52,049 bases of DNA from Myxococcaceae bacterium (GCA_017500825.1 JAFVYB010000052.1:1-52049); one strand, 5' to 3'. Positions 37,418 through 47,975 are shown, counted from the stretch's first letter. Made by a program: numbers and translations. Notes: generated from the letters alone by a model not told the origin.

Positions 37418-38734
37418 ATGCGGCAGGAAAAACGGGAACTCATCGACAAGGTCGCCGCGCGGCGGGCCAAAGTCGGCGTGGTCGGGCTCGGCTATGTGGG
37501 CCTGCCCCTCTCGATGGCGTTTGGCGAGGCGGGCTTCAGCGTGCTCGGCCTCGACATCGACGCGCGCAAGGTCGAGTCGATTGGCCGCGGCGAGTGCTAC
37601 TTCCGCCACCTCGACGGCGCGCCGCTCTCGCGCCTCGTCGAATCAGGACGCCTGGAGGCCTCGCTCGATTTTTCGCGCGCCGCCCAGCTCGACTGCGTCG
37701 TCATCTGCGTGCCCACCCCGCTGACACGCCAGCGCGAGCCGGACATGCGCTTCATCGTCGAGACAGCCCAGGCGCTCGCGCCGCACGTGCGAAGAGATCA
37801 GCTCTTCGTTCTCGAATCGACGACCTGGCCCGGGACGACCGAAGAAGTCGTCAAGCCCATCCTCGAATCAGGCGGCCTCAGGGCTGGCGTCGACTTTCAC
37901 CTCGCCTTTTCGCCCGAGCGCGAAGACCCGGGCAGCCACGCCTCGACCGCTGTCCCCAAGGTGGTGGGCGGTCTGTCGCCCGACTGTCTGGAGATCGCCT
38001 GCGCCCTCTACGCCTCGGTGGTGCCGCGCGTTGTCCCGGTGAGCTCCACGCGGGCGGCCGAGATGACCAAGCTCCTCGAAAACATCTTCCGCGCCGTCAA
38101 CATCGCCCTCGTCAACGAGCTGAAGATGCTCTGCGAGCGCATGTCGATCGACGTGTGGGAAATCGTCGCGGCGGCGGCGACCAAGGGATTTGGCTTCATG
38201 CCGTTCGAGCCAGGCCCGGGCCTCGGCGGTCACTGCATCCCCATCGACCCCTTCTATCTGACGTGGAAGGCGCGCGAGTTCGAGATGCAGACGCGCTTCA
38301 TCGAGCTGGCCGGCGAGATCAACGCCCAGATGCCGCGCTACGTCGTCCAGCGCACCCAGGACGCGCTCAACGCCCGCTCGCAATCGCTCAAGGGCGCCCA
38401 GATTCTGGTGCTCGGCGTGGCCTACAAACGCGATGTCGACGATCTGCGCGAATCGCCGGCGCTCAAAGTCATCGAGCTCCTCACCGAAGCGGGCGCGCGG
38501 GTGCGCTACCACGACCCTTTGGTCCCCCAAATCGGCGCCCTGCGGCGTCACCAGCTGGACATGGCCTCTGTACCGCTCGACGACGACGCGCTGTCCTCCG
38601 CCGACGCGGTCATGATCCTCACCGATCACTCCGACGTCGACTACGCGCGGGTGGTGCGCCAGGCCAGACTCGTCATCGACACGCGCAACGCGACGCATGG
38701 CCTCGGCGGCGGCGACCGCGTCGTGAAGGCCTGA
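37418..38734 (+). CDS. UDP-HexNAc 6-dehydrogenase (WbpA/WecC-like)
   Basis: The enzyme oxidises C6 of a UDP-N-acetylhexosamine to a uronic acid with two NAD+. The 438-residue product has the NAD-binding start GVVGLGYVGLPLSMAFGEAG and LDIDARKV. The middle helix with EMTKLLENIFRAVNIALVNE follows. The active-site block is GPGLGGHCIPIDPFYLTW with the catalytic cysteine, and the C-terminal UDP-binding part has GVAYKRDVDDLRESPALK. Sequence fits the WbpA group (UDP-GlcNAc) slightly better than UDP-ManNAc dehydrogenases, but that cannot be decided here. The ATG at 37418 follows AGGAGGGG; the frame is open upstream but the extra residues are not family-like. The gene lies 188 bases after the heparinase-like gene. 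Confidence 0.9.
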   Translation: MRQEKRELIDKVAARRAKVGVVGLGYVGLPLSMAFGEAGFSVLGLDIDARKVESIGRGECYFRHLDGAPLSRLVESGRLEASLDFSRAAQLDCVVICVPTPLTRQREPDMRFIVETAQALAPHVRRDQLFVLESTTWPGTTEEVVKPILESGGLRAGVDFHLAFSPEREDPGSHASTAVPKVVGGLSPDCLEIACALYASVVPRVVPVSSTRAAEMTKLLENIFRAVNIALVNELKMLCERMSIDVWEIVAAAATKGFGFMPFEPGPGLGGHCIPIDPFYLTWKAREFEMQTRFIELAGEINAQMPRYVVQRTQDALNARSQSLKGAQILVLGVAYKRDVDDLRESPALKVIELLTEAGARVRYHDPLVPQIGALRRHQLDMASVPLDDDALSSADAVMILTDHSDVDYARVVRQARLVIDTRNATHGLGGGDRVVKA

Positions 38735-38745
38735 GCGCCGGAAAA

Positions 38746-38774
38746 TTCCCGCAAGGCCAGGCCCGGACTAGGTA
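38746..38774 (+). promoter_or_regulatory. Promoter of small unknown gene
   Basis: TTCCCG (38746-38751), 17 bases, TAGGTA (38769-38774), then GCGCGGCC and six Ts. The -35 resembles that before rnpB (TTCCCA). Confidence 0.6.
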
Positions 38775-38833
38775 GCGCGGCCTTTTTTCGGCCAATCCGG
38801 CCTTGACCCCTCACGCACGAAAGGACCCCCGCC

Positions 38834-39205
38834 ATGAACGACGCGCTCAGCGACAAGCTCGGCCAAATCCGCATCGACACGCACAACCTCTACCAGGAGA
38901 CCACATTCACCGACCTCAAGGTCGGCTCGTTTCGTCGCCTGTCGCCTGTCCACGCCGACGGCTCGCCCGACCCCTCGCGCGCCACGTTCTTTCTCGTCCA
39001 GACCCACCTGATGACAGCGGCGGGCCCAGTGCCGCTCGACTTCCGCGTCGACGCGGCGACACTCGACGAGATGGCGGCCAAATTCCCCGAAGCCGCGCAA
39101 AAGGCTTTTGAGGAAATGGTCAGTGAATTGGAGGCCATCCGCCGCGAACAGGCCTCCAGCCTGATTGTCCCCGGCGGCATGGGCGGAAAAATTCATTTGC
39201 CATGA
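38834..39205 (+). CDS. Small conserved-looking protein of unknown function
   Basis: The 123-residue acidic, soluble protein has no signal peptide or membrane helix. The N-terminal half looks like a beta domain (TTFTDLKVGSFRRLSPV, ATFFLVQTHLMTAAGPVPLDFRV) and the C-terminal half is a long helix (EAAQKAFEEMVSELEAIRREQASS) followed by a Gly-rich end. I do not recognise the family. It has its own promoter of the recurrent class, an AAAGGA ribosome site eleven bases upstream of the ATG, and a terminator downstream, so it is a well-formed single-gene unit. High expression of a small cytoplasmic protein is a reasonable guess, no more. Confidence 0.8.
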   Translation: MNDALSDKLGQIRIDTHNLYQETTFTDLKVGSFRRLSPVHADGSPDPSRATFFLVQTHLMTAAGPVPLDFRVDAATLDEMAAKFPEAAQKAFEEMVSELEAIRREQASSLIVPGGMGGKIHLP

Positions 39206-39218
39206 TCTTTCATCTGGT

Positions 39219-39545
39219 TTGCGCTTGAAGCGCATTCCTTTGTTTTTTGTGCTTTGGCGCACGGCGGTTTATTTGATGCTGTGCGCCTTTTTGTTTTCGG
39301 CGCTTGAGCGCGCGGCAAACCTTAAACCGCTTCAGCGCGGGGAAATTTGATTTTGATTTGAACCTGAATTAGCTCAATTTAATTTACTCAAAACGCCCGT
39401 TTTTTGGGAAAAGCGCATTTTTAATAAATTAAATCGAGCGAATTTGAGTCGAAATCAAAACAAAAGCGCGCGACATAGGACAGAATGCCGTCCGCTGAAG
39501 CACAAAAACAAAGAAACACGCTGAAGCGGCTTTGAATTGCCTGGC
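39219..39545. repeat. AT-rich imperfect palindromic repeat, copy 2
   Basis: The inner arms 39313-39390 and 39421-39542 are imperfect inverted repeats around a 30-base centre; the pairs CGCTTCAGCG / CGCTGAAGCG and AGCTCAATTTAATTTA / AAATTAAATCGAGC are the clearest. The left flank (39219-39258, with CCTTTGTTTTTTGTGCTT) pairs with part of the right arm (AAGCACAAAAACAAAG at 39499-39514). The ends and centre motifs match copy 1 at 34.5-35.0 kb, and the copies share the terminator-like hairpin. It lies between a small protein gene and a tRNA gene and encodes no protein. Confidence 0.7.
39257..39292 (+). terminator. Terminator of small unknown gene
   Basis: GCGCACGGC pairs with GCTGTGCGC (one G-U pair) and is followed by CTTTTTG. 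It is almost identical in design to the speA terminator at 34425-34460. Confidence 0.82.
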
Positions 39546-39630
39546 GCTCAAACACCAAAAAAGAAACTTAAAAGCCTGAAAAACAAGAAATCAAAACAAA
39601 AAAAATTAAATAAAATTAAAAAACAATCAT

Positions 39631-39704
39631 TGACCCCGGCAGGATTCGAACCTGCGGCCTACGGTTTAGGAAACCGCCGCTCTATCCTACTGAGCTACGG
39701 GGCC
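39631..39704 (-). tRNA. tRNA-Arg (anticodon CCT)
   Basis: On the minus strand the 74-base sequence folds as a full cloverleaf: acceptor GGCCCCG with CGGGGTC, D stem GCTC/GAGC, anticodon loop TTCCTAA with anticodon CCT reading AGG, and T arm GCAGG-TTCGAAT-CCTGC. The discriminator is A and the CCA end is not encoded. A matching promoter lies just upstream. The gene stands alone. tRNA-Arg(CCT) genes are frequent integration targets, but I see no integrase or duplicated 3' end here. Confidence 0.95.
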
Positions 39705-39730
39705 AATCGCTCTGGGCGAGCGGGGCGCGC

Positions 39731-39759
39731 TCTCTAGGGAAGCGCCCTCTGGATGGCAA
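39731..39759 (-). promoter_or_regulatory. tRNA-Arg promoter
   Basis: Leftward TTGCCA (39754-39759), 17 bases, TAGAGA (39731-39736), then a GC-rich stretch. The tRNA begins about 27 bases after the -10 element, which fits a short processed leader. Confidence 0.6.
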
Positions 39760-39955
39760 GTGAAAAAATGGCCGGGAAAAGCCCCTGGCGAGGCGTTGAG
39801 CGAGGCCTGGGGATGGCGCGTCGTTTGAGTGTCGTCTCATGTGTGCCGGGCGGGGACGCGTCGTTGGCGGATCGACTTGTCGTCCGCGGAAGGTCGCCTG
39901 GGGATGGCGCGGGCGTTGTCTTGTCTGTGGCGCGAAAATCCGGCGCGCGGCGCGG

Positions 39956-41425
39956 TCATGGCTCGTGTCGGCGCCAGGCCTTTCGCCTTTGTGGCGCGTT
40001 CAAAAGTCGCGCGGTGACAAGGAAGACAATCGCCAGCGCAGAGGCGTTGGGCGCGGAATCAGTCGCGGCGCAGCCCGAGCCCTCGGATTTGGGGGAGACG
40101 CACACGCCCTTCTGGCAGGCGCTCTTTTGGTCCTCGCCACAGGGGGTGCCGTCGGGGAGGTTGTCGTAGGCGCAGCGGCCGTTTTCGGGCTGGCAGGCGT
40201 CCTCAGTGGTGGGCGTCTGACACTCGTTGGGTGGCGGGCAGTAGACAGAACCCGCGCCCACGCACGCGCCAAAGAGGCAGTGGTCGTCGAGCGTACAGGC
40301 GTTGCCGTCGTCGCAGATCGTGTCGGCGGGTTTGGCTTCGTGGCGGCATTCACCGCTGGCCGGATCGCAGACGCCCTGAAGCGCACAGTCGCTTTCTCCC
40401 GGACAGGTCACGATGGGCGCGCAGGCGCCGTCGGCAGGGGCCCCCAGAGAAGCGCGGCAGGCCTCGCACAGCGTCTTGTCGCAGCGCTGATCGCAGCAGA
40501 CGCCCTGGGCGCAGAAGCCTGAGACGCACTGAGCGTCGTCGACGCAGCCCTCGCCGTCGCCGAGAGCCTGACCGGTGCGCGCGGCGATCCAGTCGGCAAA
40601 GGACGAGACGCTGGTGCTGCAGCCAAAGGTGGCGCAGTCGCCGTCGCCGAACGAAGTGACGCCAGCGACATAGGTGACGCCCTCGCGGACGAGGAGCATG
40701 GGGCCGCCGCTGTCGCCGTTGCAGGTGCCGCCCTCGCTCATCCGGCCACAGACCGCGCGCGGTGGGGCGTAGAGGGTGTCGTCTTCGTAGAGGCAGTAGT
40801 TGGGACCGGGGCAGATGAAGTCGGCGGTGCCGTCGACCTGGAGGCGCTCGCCGGAGGTGCCGTGTTCGGTCAGGCCAAAGCCGACATAGGTGATGGGCTG
40901 GCCCACGTCGGCCGCGCTCCAGGCCAAAGGCGCGCGGTCGGGCAGCGCCGGGATGGGCGCAACGCCGTCGAAGGGCGATTCGAGGACGAGCAGGGCGATG
41001 TCGTTGAAGAGGTAGGTGCCGTCGTAGGCGTCGTGGGCGTGGATGGCCGAGGCGCGGCGCGTCTGGCGCGTGCCGTCGCGGGCCGAGGTGCCGGTCCTGA
41101 AGTCGAAGCGTGCAGGATCGGTCTCCAGCTGGCAGTTTTCCGTCTGCCCTGTCTCCCAGTTGAACTCGCAGTCCTTGACGTAGACGCAGTGGGCGGCGGT
41201 CAGGACCACGGTGTCGGTGATGAGCGTGGCGGTGCAGGCGCCGATGCCCTCGTAGAACATCTCCAGGATGGCCTCGTGGGCGGCGTCGCTGGAGGACGTG
41301 CCGTTGATGATGGGGCGCGGCAGGGCGGCGTTGGCGCTTTGGTCGGCGGCAGGCGGCAGGCAGGCGGCCAGGACAAGCGGGGCAAGGGCGAACAAAAGGA
41401 GCGCGCGGCGGGAACAACGGCTCAT
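39956..41425 (-). CDS. Secreted trypsin-like serine protease with Cys-rich repeats
   Basis: The 489-residue protein starts with a lipoprotein-type signal (ALAPLVLAACLPP, lipobox Cys at ~22). The protease domain begins near PIINGTSSS (like an activation site). It carries the triad as TAAHC (His), FNDIALLVLES (Asp) and GGTCNGDSGGPMLLV (Ser). Residues ~290-450 are a cysteine-rich region with GCVDDAQCVSGFCAQGVCCDQRC and repeated CD-GNAC or C-G-C patterns, common in myxobacterial surface proteins. The end (GSGCAATDS, a short hydrophobic helix, then RR and RR) resembles a MYXO-CTERM sorting tail, though with a single Cys. Location is therefore cell surface or secreted. The ATG follows AGGAG. It is a single gene; substrate unknown. 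Confidence 0.9.
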   Translation of the reverse strand: MSRCSRRALLLFALAPLVLAACLPPAADQSANAALPRPIINGTSSSDAAHEAILEMFYEGIGACTATLITDTVVLTAAHCVYVKDCEFNWETGQTENCQLETDPARFDFRTGTSARDGTRQTRRASAIHAHDAYDGTYLFNDIALLVLESPFDGVAPIPALPDRAPLAWSAADVGQPITYVGFGLTEHGTSGERLQVDGTADFICPGPNYCLYEDDTLYAPPRAVCGRMSEGGTCNGDSGGPMLLVREGVTYVAGVTSFGDGDCATFGCSTSVSSFADWIAARTGQALGDGEGCVDDAQCVSGFCAQGVCCDQRCDKTLCEACRASLGAPADGACAPIVTCPGESDCALQGVCDPASGECRHEAKPADTICDDGNACTLDDHCLFGACVGAGSVYCPPPNECQTPTTEDACQPENGRCAYDNLPDGTPCGEDQKSACQKGVCVSPKSEGSGCAATDSAPNASALAIVFLVTARLLNAPQRRKAWRRHEP

Positions 41426-41572
41426 GACAGGATCTCCTGAAGGTCGGCTCGGCCCAGATGGGGCCAGCGCAAAGGGGCGCGCCTTTTACGCCAAGGGGAT
41501 GACAGCGCCACGGCAGAAACTCGGCCCTCAGCAGGGGCGCAGATCTCTTTCGCGGCAGGGGGCGCCAGTTCC

Positions 41573-41601
41573 TTGATTTACAGTCGCTTTGCCCCTAACT
41601 G
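41573..41601 (+). promoter_or_regulatory. Putative tmk promoter
   Basis: TTGATT (41573-41578), 17 bases, TAACTG (41596-41601), followed by CGCGCCGCTTT. The expected transcription start near 41608 is within a few bases of the TTG start codon at 41611, so the mRNA may be leaderless. Confidence 0.5.
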
Positions 41602-41610
41602 CGCGCCGCT

Positions 41611-42300
41611 TTGAAAACGGGACAGCTCATCGCCCTGGAGGGCATCGACGGAACGGGCAAGGGGACGCAGGCGCGGCTTTTGGTGGAGGCGCTCGAACGG
41701 CGCGGCCAAAGCGTGGCCTTCTTCTCGTTCCCAGCCTATCGCCAGACATTCGCCGGCGCGCTCATCGGCGACTTTCTCGACGGCAGACTCGGCGACCCCA
41801 AAGGCATCGACAGCCGTCTGACCGCGACGATCTACGCGCTCGACCGGTTTGAGCTGCGCGACGAACTCAGGCGGGCGTTGATGGCCGGACAAACGGTCGT
41901 CTGCGATCGCTACGTCGGGTCCAACCTGGCGCATCAGGTGGCGCGCGCTCGACCTGGGCAGCGGGAAGCGGTCCGGTCCTTTATCGAGGCGCTTGAGTTC
42001 ACCGTTCTCGGCCTGCCCCGCGCCGATCTGACGCTTTATCTCGACATGCCCGTCGGTCTGGCCCAGCGGCGCGTGCTCACCAAGGCCGCGCGGCAATACA
42101 CAAAGAAGCGACTCGACGCGAACGAAGCGGACCTGCGCCACCTCAGAGGCGCGCTCGCCGAATACCGCCACCAGTCGCTCGCCCCGGACTGGCGCCGCAT
42201 CGCCACGACCAGGGGCCGACGGGAGCTCACGCGCGACGAGATCCACGCGGACATCCTCGCGGCCATCGACAGCGCCCTTCCGCGTCCAGGTAACCCTTGA
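41611..42300 (+). CDS. tmk: Thymidylate kinase
   Basis: Tmk phosphorylates dTMP to dTDP for DNA synthesis. The 229-residue product has the P-loop LIALEGIDGTGKGTQARLL (residues ~6-24) and the DR-Y motif in VVCDRYVGSNLAHQ (~90-103). A YLDMPVGLA strand and a LID-like basic stretch (KAARQYTKKRLDANE) follow. The length is standard. The gene starts with TTG, without a clear Shine-Dalgarno site, and the promoter seems to end right at the codon; this may be a leaderless message. The next gene starts at or just after its stop, suggesting an operon with an unknown protein and, after a weak terminator, deoC. Confidence 0.9.
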   Translation: MKTGQLIALEGIDGTGKGTQARLLVEALERRGQSVAFFSFPAYRQTFAGALIGDFLDGRLGDPKGIDSRLTATIYALDRFELRDELRRALMAGQTVVCDRYVGSNLAHQVARARPGQREAVRSFIEALEFTVLGLPRADLTLYLDMPVGLAQRRVLTKAARQYTKKRLDANEADLRHLRGALAEYRHQSLAPDWRRIATTRGRRELTRDEIHADILAAIDSALPRPGNP

Positions 42301-42323
42301 TCACCCAAGAGGCCCTCGCCCCC

Positions 42324-43157
42324 ATGACCACAGCCTCGGCCATCGCCACGCCGCTCTCCCTGGAGGCCATCACCTTCGCGCCGCGCTTCGCGATGGCGGT
42401 TTGCGAGGGATTTTTGTCGCCCTCTGTCCCCTTTGACGCCCACCTCGTCGCCGAGCTGGGGACGAACGGCATCCGCTTCGAACAGACAAGCGGCACCGAG
42501 AGCCTCCTCGTCCATGGCGATTTGACCATCGGCCGCGCCAGCCTGCTCTCCAAGGCCGCCGCGCGCGAGCGCTTCCCGGGCAAGCGTTTCCTCGACTGGC
42601 AGAGTCCCTGTCCCTTTGTCGGCCAGGTGATGGGCTACCTCGTCTGGGATCACTTCATCGCGCCCGACCCGGCAGGGCAGCGCGGCGCCTTCACCGATCT
42701 CCTCAAGGGGCTGCTCGCCACGGGGCGGAGCTTCATCGCCCGGCTCGACAGCGGCGACATGATCGAACTGGCTGTTCAGCGCGAATTGCCGCTCGGCGAT
42801 CTGACCAACCGCTGGGGGTTTGGCGACGGCGAATTGTTGCTCACGCGCGCCGAATCGCCCTACGCGCGCGCCGTCTGTCAGGCGGCCGAGGATGCCATCC
42901 GCGCGCAGGGATTGAAGGCCGAAGTCGAATGGGTGCCCACGAGTCACAACCCCCTGCGACTCTCGTGGCAGGTGCTTCCGTCGAGCTGGCGCCAGCGCAT
43001 GGGCCTGGAACCGCGCCGCGTTCCCGCGCTCTTTGACGCCGACGGCAAGCCGCGCGCCCCCCGCGCCCTGAATGGCAAGCGCTTCACGATTTGGACGCTC
43101 GACCAGGGTATTTTCGACCGCGCCGACTTCTGGGAATTGGCCCCGCCGCGCGCCTGA
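42324..43157 (+). CDS. Unknown protein downstream of tmk
   Basis: A ~277-residue soluble protein with no signal peptide. It contains blocks such as LLVHGDLTIGRASLLSKAAARE, FLDWQSPCPFVGQVMGYLVWDHF and LTNRWGFGDGELLLTRAESPYARAV, and ends with RFTIWTLDQGIFDRADFWEL. I recognise no domain. Several conserved-looking aromatic and Gly/Asp residues suggest a folded enzyme or binding domain. The start is ambiguous: TTG at 42297 would overlap the tmk stop by four bases, while ATG at 42324 has an AGAGG site; the latter is used here. Position after tmk suggests co-expression, but a role in nucleotide metabolism is only a guess. Confidence 0.75.
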   Translation: MTTASAIATPLSLEAITFAPRFAMAVCEGFLSPSVPFDAHLVAELGTNGIRFEQTSGTESLLVHGDLTIGRASLLSKAAARERFPGKRFLDWQSPCPFVGQVMGYLVWDHFIAPDPAGQRGAFTDLLKGLLATGRSFIARLDSGDMIELAVQRELPLGDLTNRWGFGDGELLLTRAESPYARAVCQAAEDAIRAQGLKAEVEWVPTSHNPLRLSWQVLPSSWRQRMGLEPRRVPALFDADGKPRAPRALNGKRFTIWTLDQGIFDRADFWELAPPRA

Positions 43158-43291
43158 GCGGACGCCCTTTGGTGCGCCGGCCCAAACGCCCCGCGCCCGA
43201 GGGAAATCCTGGCGCCCAACGCCCTGGTGAACGCCTGGCCGCCCGCCTTGAAATCCAGTGTCCGATCCCTAATAACCCCCGCCGCTTCAGG

Positions 43292-43320
43292 GCCTCCCTG
43301 AGACCTCCTTGGGAGGCTTT
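43292..43320 (+). terminator. Weak terminator before deoC
   Basis: GCCTCCC pairs with GGGAGGC around a 12-base loop, followed by TTTG. The short T-run makes it a weak terminator or an attenuator between the tmk operon and deoC. Confidence 0.5.
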
Positions 43321-43358
43321 GTCGCGCTTTCAATCAACTCAAACCGAATGGGTGAACC

Positions 43359-44327
43359 GTGGCTGACAAACATGAAATGGAAGAGCTGATCGAGCTGCTG
43401 ACCGACCAAGTCGCCGAGCGCCTCTACGAGAGATGCGCCGAGGCCGCCGAAGAGGACGATGACGACGAGGCCTGCGATTGCGCCTGCGACTGCTGTGACG
43501 ATCCGGATGACGAGTGCGACTGCGAGTGCCACGAGTCGTGCGACTGCGGCTGCGACTGTGACGACGATGACGAGATGGACGACCTCTTCGACGAGATGGA
43601 CGCCGAGGAGTTCCAGAACCTCTCGCATCCGGTGCCGCCGCCCGATCCCGACAATCTGGCGACCTATATCGACCACACGCTGCTCAAGCCGACGGCGACC
43701 CAGGACGAGCTGCTCAAGCTCTGCGACGAGGCGCGCCAGTATGGCTTCGCCACCGTCTGCGTGAATTCGGCCAACGTCGAAGAGGCCGCGGCCCTGCTCC
43801 AGGGGTCGAACACCGTGCCCATCGCCGTCGTCGGCTTCCCGCTCGGTGCCAGCCTCCCCGAGGTCAAGGCCTACGAGGCCCGCCAGGCCATCCGCAACGG
43901 CGCGCGCGAAATCGACACGGTCATCAACATCGGCGCGCTCAAGGACCGCAATTACCAGCTGGTCCTCGACGACATTCAGGAGGTCGTCGACGCGGTCGCG
44001 CCTGTCCCGGTCAAGGTGATCATCGAGACGAGCCAGCTCGACGAGACGCAGAAGATCATCGCCTGCGCGCTCTCGAAGGCGGCCGGCGCTGCCTTTGTCA
44101 AGACCTCGACCGGATTCACCGGCGGTGGCGCCACGGCAGAGGACATCGCGCTGATGCGCCAGGTCGTCGGTCCCGAGATGGGCGTCAAGGCTTCGGGCGG
44201 TGTGCGCACCTTGGCCGACGCCAAAAAGATGATCGCCGCCGGTGCCAGCCGCATTGGCGCCAGCGCCTCTGTCGCCATCGTCACCGAGGCCGCGGCTGAA
44301 AAAAGCGATGACAAAAAGGCCGAATAA
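43359..44327 (+). CDS. deoC: Deoxyribose-phosphate aldolase with Cys/Asp-rich N-terminal extension
   Basis: DeoC cleaves 2-deoxyribose-5-phosphate to glyceraldehyde-3-phosphate and acetaldehyde. The enzyme starts near residue 98 ([16 protein letters not shown]). It has [23 protein letters not shown], the Schiff-base lysine in [11 protein letters not shown] and [15 protein letters not shown], all complete. The first ~97 residues are not part of DeoC. Residues 5-25 form an amphipathic helix ([18 protein letters not shown]), similar in style to bacterial microcompartment encapsulation peptides. Residues 33-72 are Asp/Glu-rich with twelve cysteines (39, 41, 43, 45, 46, 53, 55, 57, 61, 63, 65, 67), a metallothionein-like cluster. 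The whole is one frame from a single ATG. The tmk operon is upstream and a terminator follows. Confidence 0.92.
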   Translation: MADKHEMEELIELLTDQVAERLYERCAEAAEEDDDDEACDCACDCCDDPDDECDCECHESCDCGCDCDDDDEMDDLFDEMDAEEFQNLSHPVPPPDPDNLATYIDHTLLKPTATQDELLKLCDEARQYGFATVCVNSANVEEAAALLQGSNTVPIAVVGFPLGASLPEVKAYEARQAIRNGAREIDTVINIGALKDRNYQLVLDDIQEVVDAVAPVPVKVIIETSQLDETQKIIACALSKAAGAAFVKTSTGFTGGGATAEDIALMRQVVGPEMGVKASGGVRTLADAKKMIAAGASRIGASASVAIVTEAAAEKSDDKKAE

Positions 44328-44372
44328 CCTGTCAACGCCATCGCGTCTGTGACGCGCCAAAACAGTCAAAAG

Positions 44373-44405
44373 CGGCGCTTCCCTTTCTGGAGGCGCCGTT
44401 TTTTA
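44373..44405 (+). terminator. deoC terminator
   Basis: CGGCGCTTCC pairs with GGAGGCGCCG (one G-U pair) around a 6-base loop, then TTTTTT. Confidence 0.9.
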
Positions 44406-44823
44406 TATGCGTTTCATTTTATGTATTTATTTTTTATTTAAAATCGAAACAACAGCACGCGTCCACCTGAACACACCATAAAAAACACACAGCAAAAAAC
44501 GCGCCAGAAACGCGCGACAGGCCTTTGCGCGACACGTTTTTGGGGATCGGCATCCCCTCCCCTCAAATAATTTAATGAATCCTTCCTTTCGGACGCGCCA
44601 ACGCGCAGAGAGAACCCAATAAAACAATAAAACCACTTTGCGTAACCCGCACCCAATTCGCGTGCTTCCTCGAATACTCTCGGTTTAATTTATTAAATTT
44701 TATCACCCCGAAAAATATCACCTCAACGACAAAACTCTTTCATCTCCTTGAACCCATCCGTTTAAAGACGCTCCCTGAAAAACGGGGACAAATAAAAATC
44801 TCAATAAATTAAATCGAGCCCAT
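44406..44823. repeat. AT-rich gap with inverted GCTCGATTTAATTTATT motif
   Basis: The region between deoC and lon is strongly AT-rich. CTCGGTTTAATTTATTAAATTT (44679-44700, core shared) and TCAATAAATTAAATCGAGCC (44801-44820) are inverted copies of the motif found in the 34 and 39 kb palindromes. I see no gene or RNA in it. The outer arms of the 34 and 39 kb elements are not recognisable here, so this is a related but less complete copy. Confidence 0.5.
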
Positions 44824-45023
44824 GCGCGTCCAAGCTTCCGCGCGCCAAAGCGCCAAGACAATGAATCAACAATTCATTCAAGCAAACAGACGGACGCAAG
44901 ATGGCGCACCGACGCCTTCGGAATGAAACATCCCCCCATCCAGTGTTGAAGTCTCTGCCGCGGGCAACAGACCCGCTTCTGGCGCTCCCCGCCGTCGCCT
45001 CTCCTCCCCTCGCTGAACGCATC

Positions 45024-45053
45024 TGTCGAAAATCCAGGGAGGATGTGTATAGG
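45024..45053 (+). promoter_or_regulatory. Putative lon promoter
   Basis: TATAGG (45048-45053) is followed by GGCGGCGCTTTT, the same -10 to start arrangement as in other promoters. The -35 is weak (TGTCGA at 18 bases). The leader to the lon ATG is about 205 bases. I see no sigma-32-type sequence. Confidence 0.4.
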
Positions 45054-45266
45054 GGCGGCGCTTTTGGTGAGGAAAATGGGGACGCCAGCCGTTCAGGCGC
45101 CCGCCTGCCGCCTTTCCTTCAGAGACACCGTCGGATCGTTGAACAGAAACCGGGCGATGGCCGCGCGGGCGAGGCGCTTCTTCCCAGAGGCGGCGAGCCT
45201 TGGCTCTCCTCATCGCTTTGGACAGATGCCCAAGTCTGGGCGCACAAGGAAAAGGAACAAACGCAC

Positions 45267-47693
<2,427 letters not shown>

Positions 47694-47757
47694 TCGGGCC
47701 CAGGCATCAACGAACCAGGGCGTCAACCAAGGCGTTCAAACGACGAGATGATTCAAA

Positions 47758-47793
47758 GGGTGGACCTCGCGCTGTCGGGTCCGCCCTTTTTTT
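47758..47793 (+). terminator. lon terminator
   Basis: GGGTGGACC pairs with GGTCCGCCC (one G-U pair) around a loop of about ten bases, then seven Ts. Confidence 0.88.
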
Positions 47794-47975
47794 GTCGCCG
47801 CTCCCCTCGCCTGCCGGACGCGCGTTTAAGCCGCCGCAGCCCTGTCGAAACGCCGTTCGCCGCTGTGTCGACAGGGCCCTTTAGTCCTTTACAAGTCGCC
47901 ACAGGCGCGCCACTCCCCCGCCCCGCGCTCGGACACGGGACGCCAAACGGCCAAAGTTCAGAGAAGGGACCCACC

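Noticed and set aside
39631..39704. tRNA-Arg as an integration site with a nearby attachment repeat
   Set aside because: No integrase gene, phage gene or duplicated tRNA 3' end is present within the window; the adjacent repeat is of the palindrome family and lacks the tRNA sequence.
43450..43580. Cys-rich stretch of DeoC as a separate small metallothionein gene
   Set aside because: The frame runs without a stop from the ATG at 43359 into the aldolase, and no internal start with a ribosome site separates the two.
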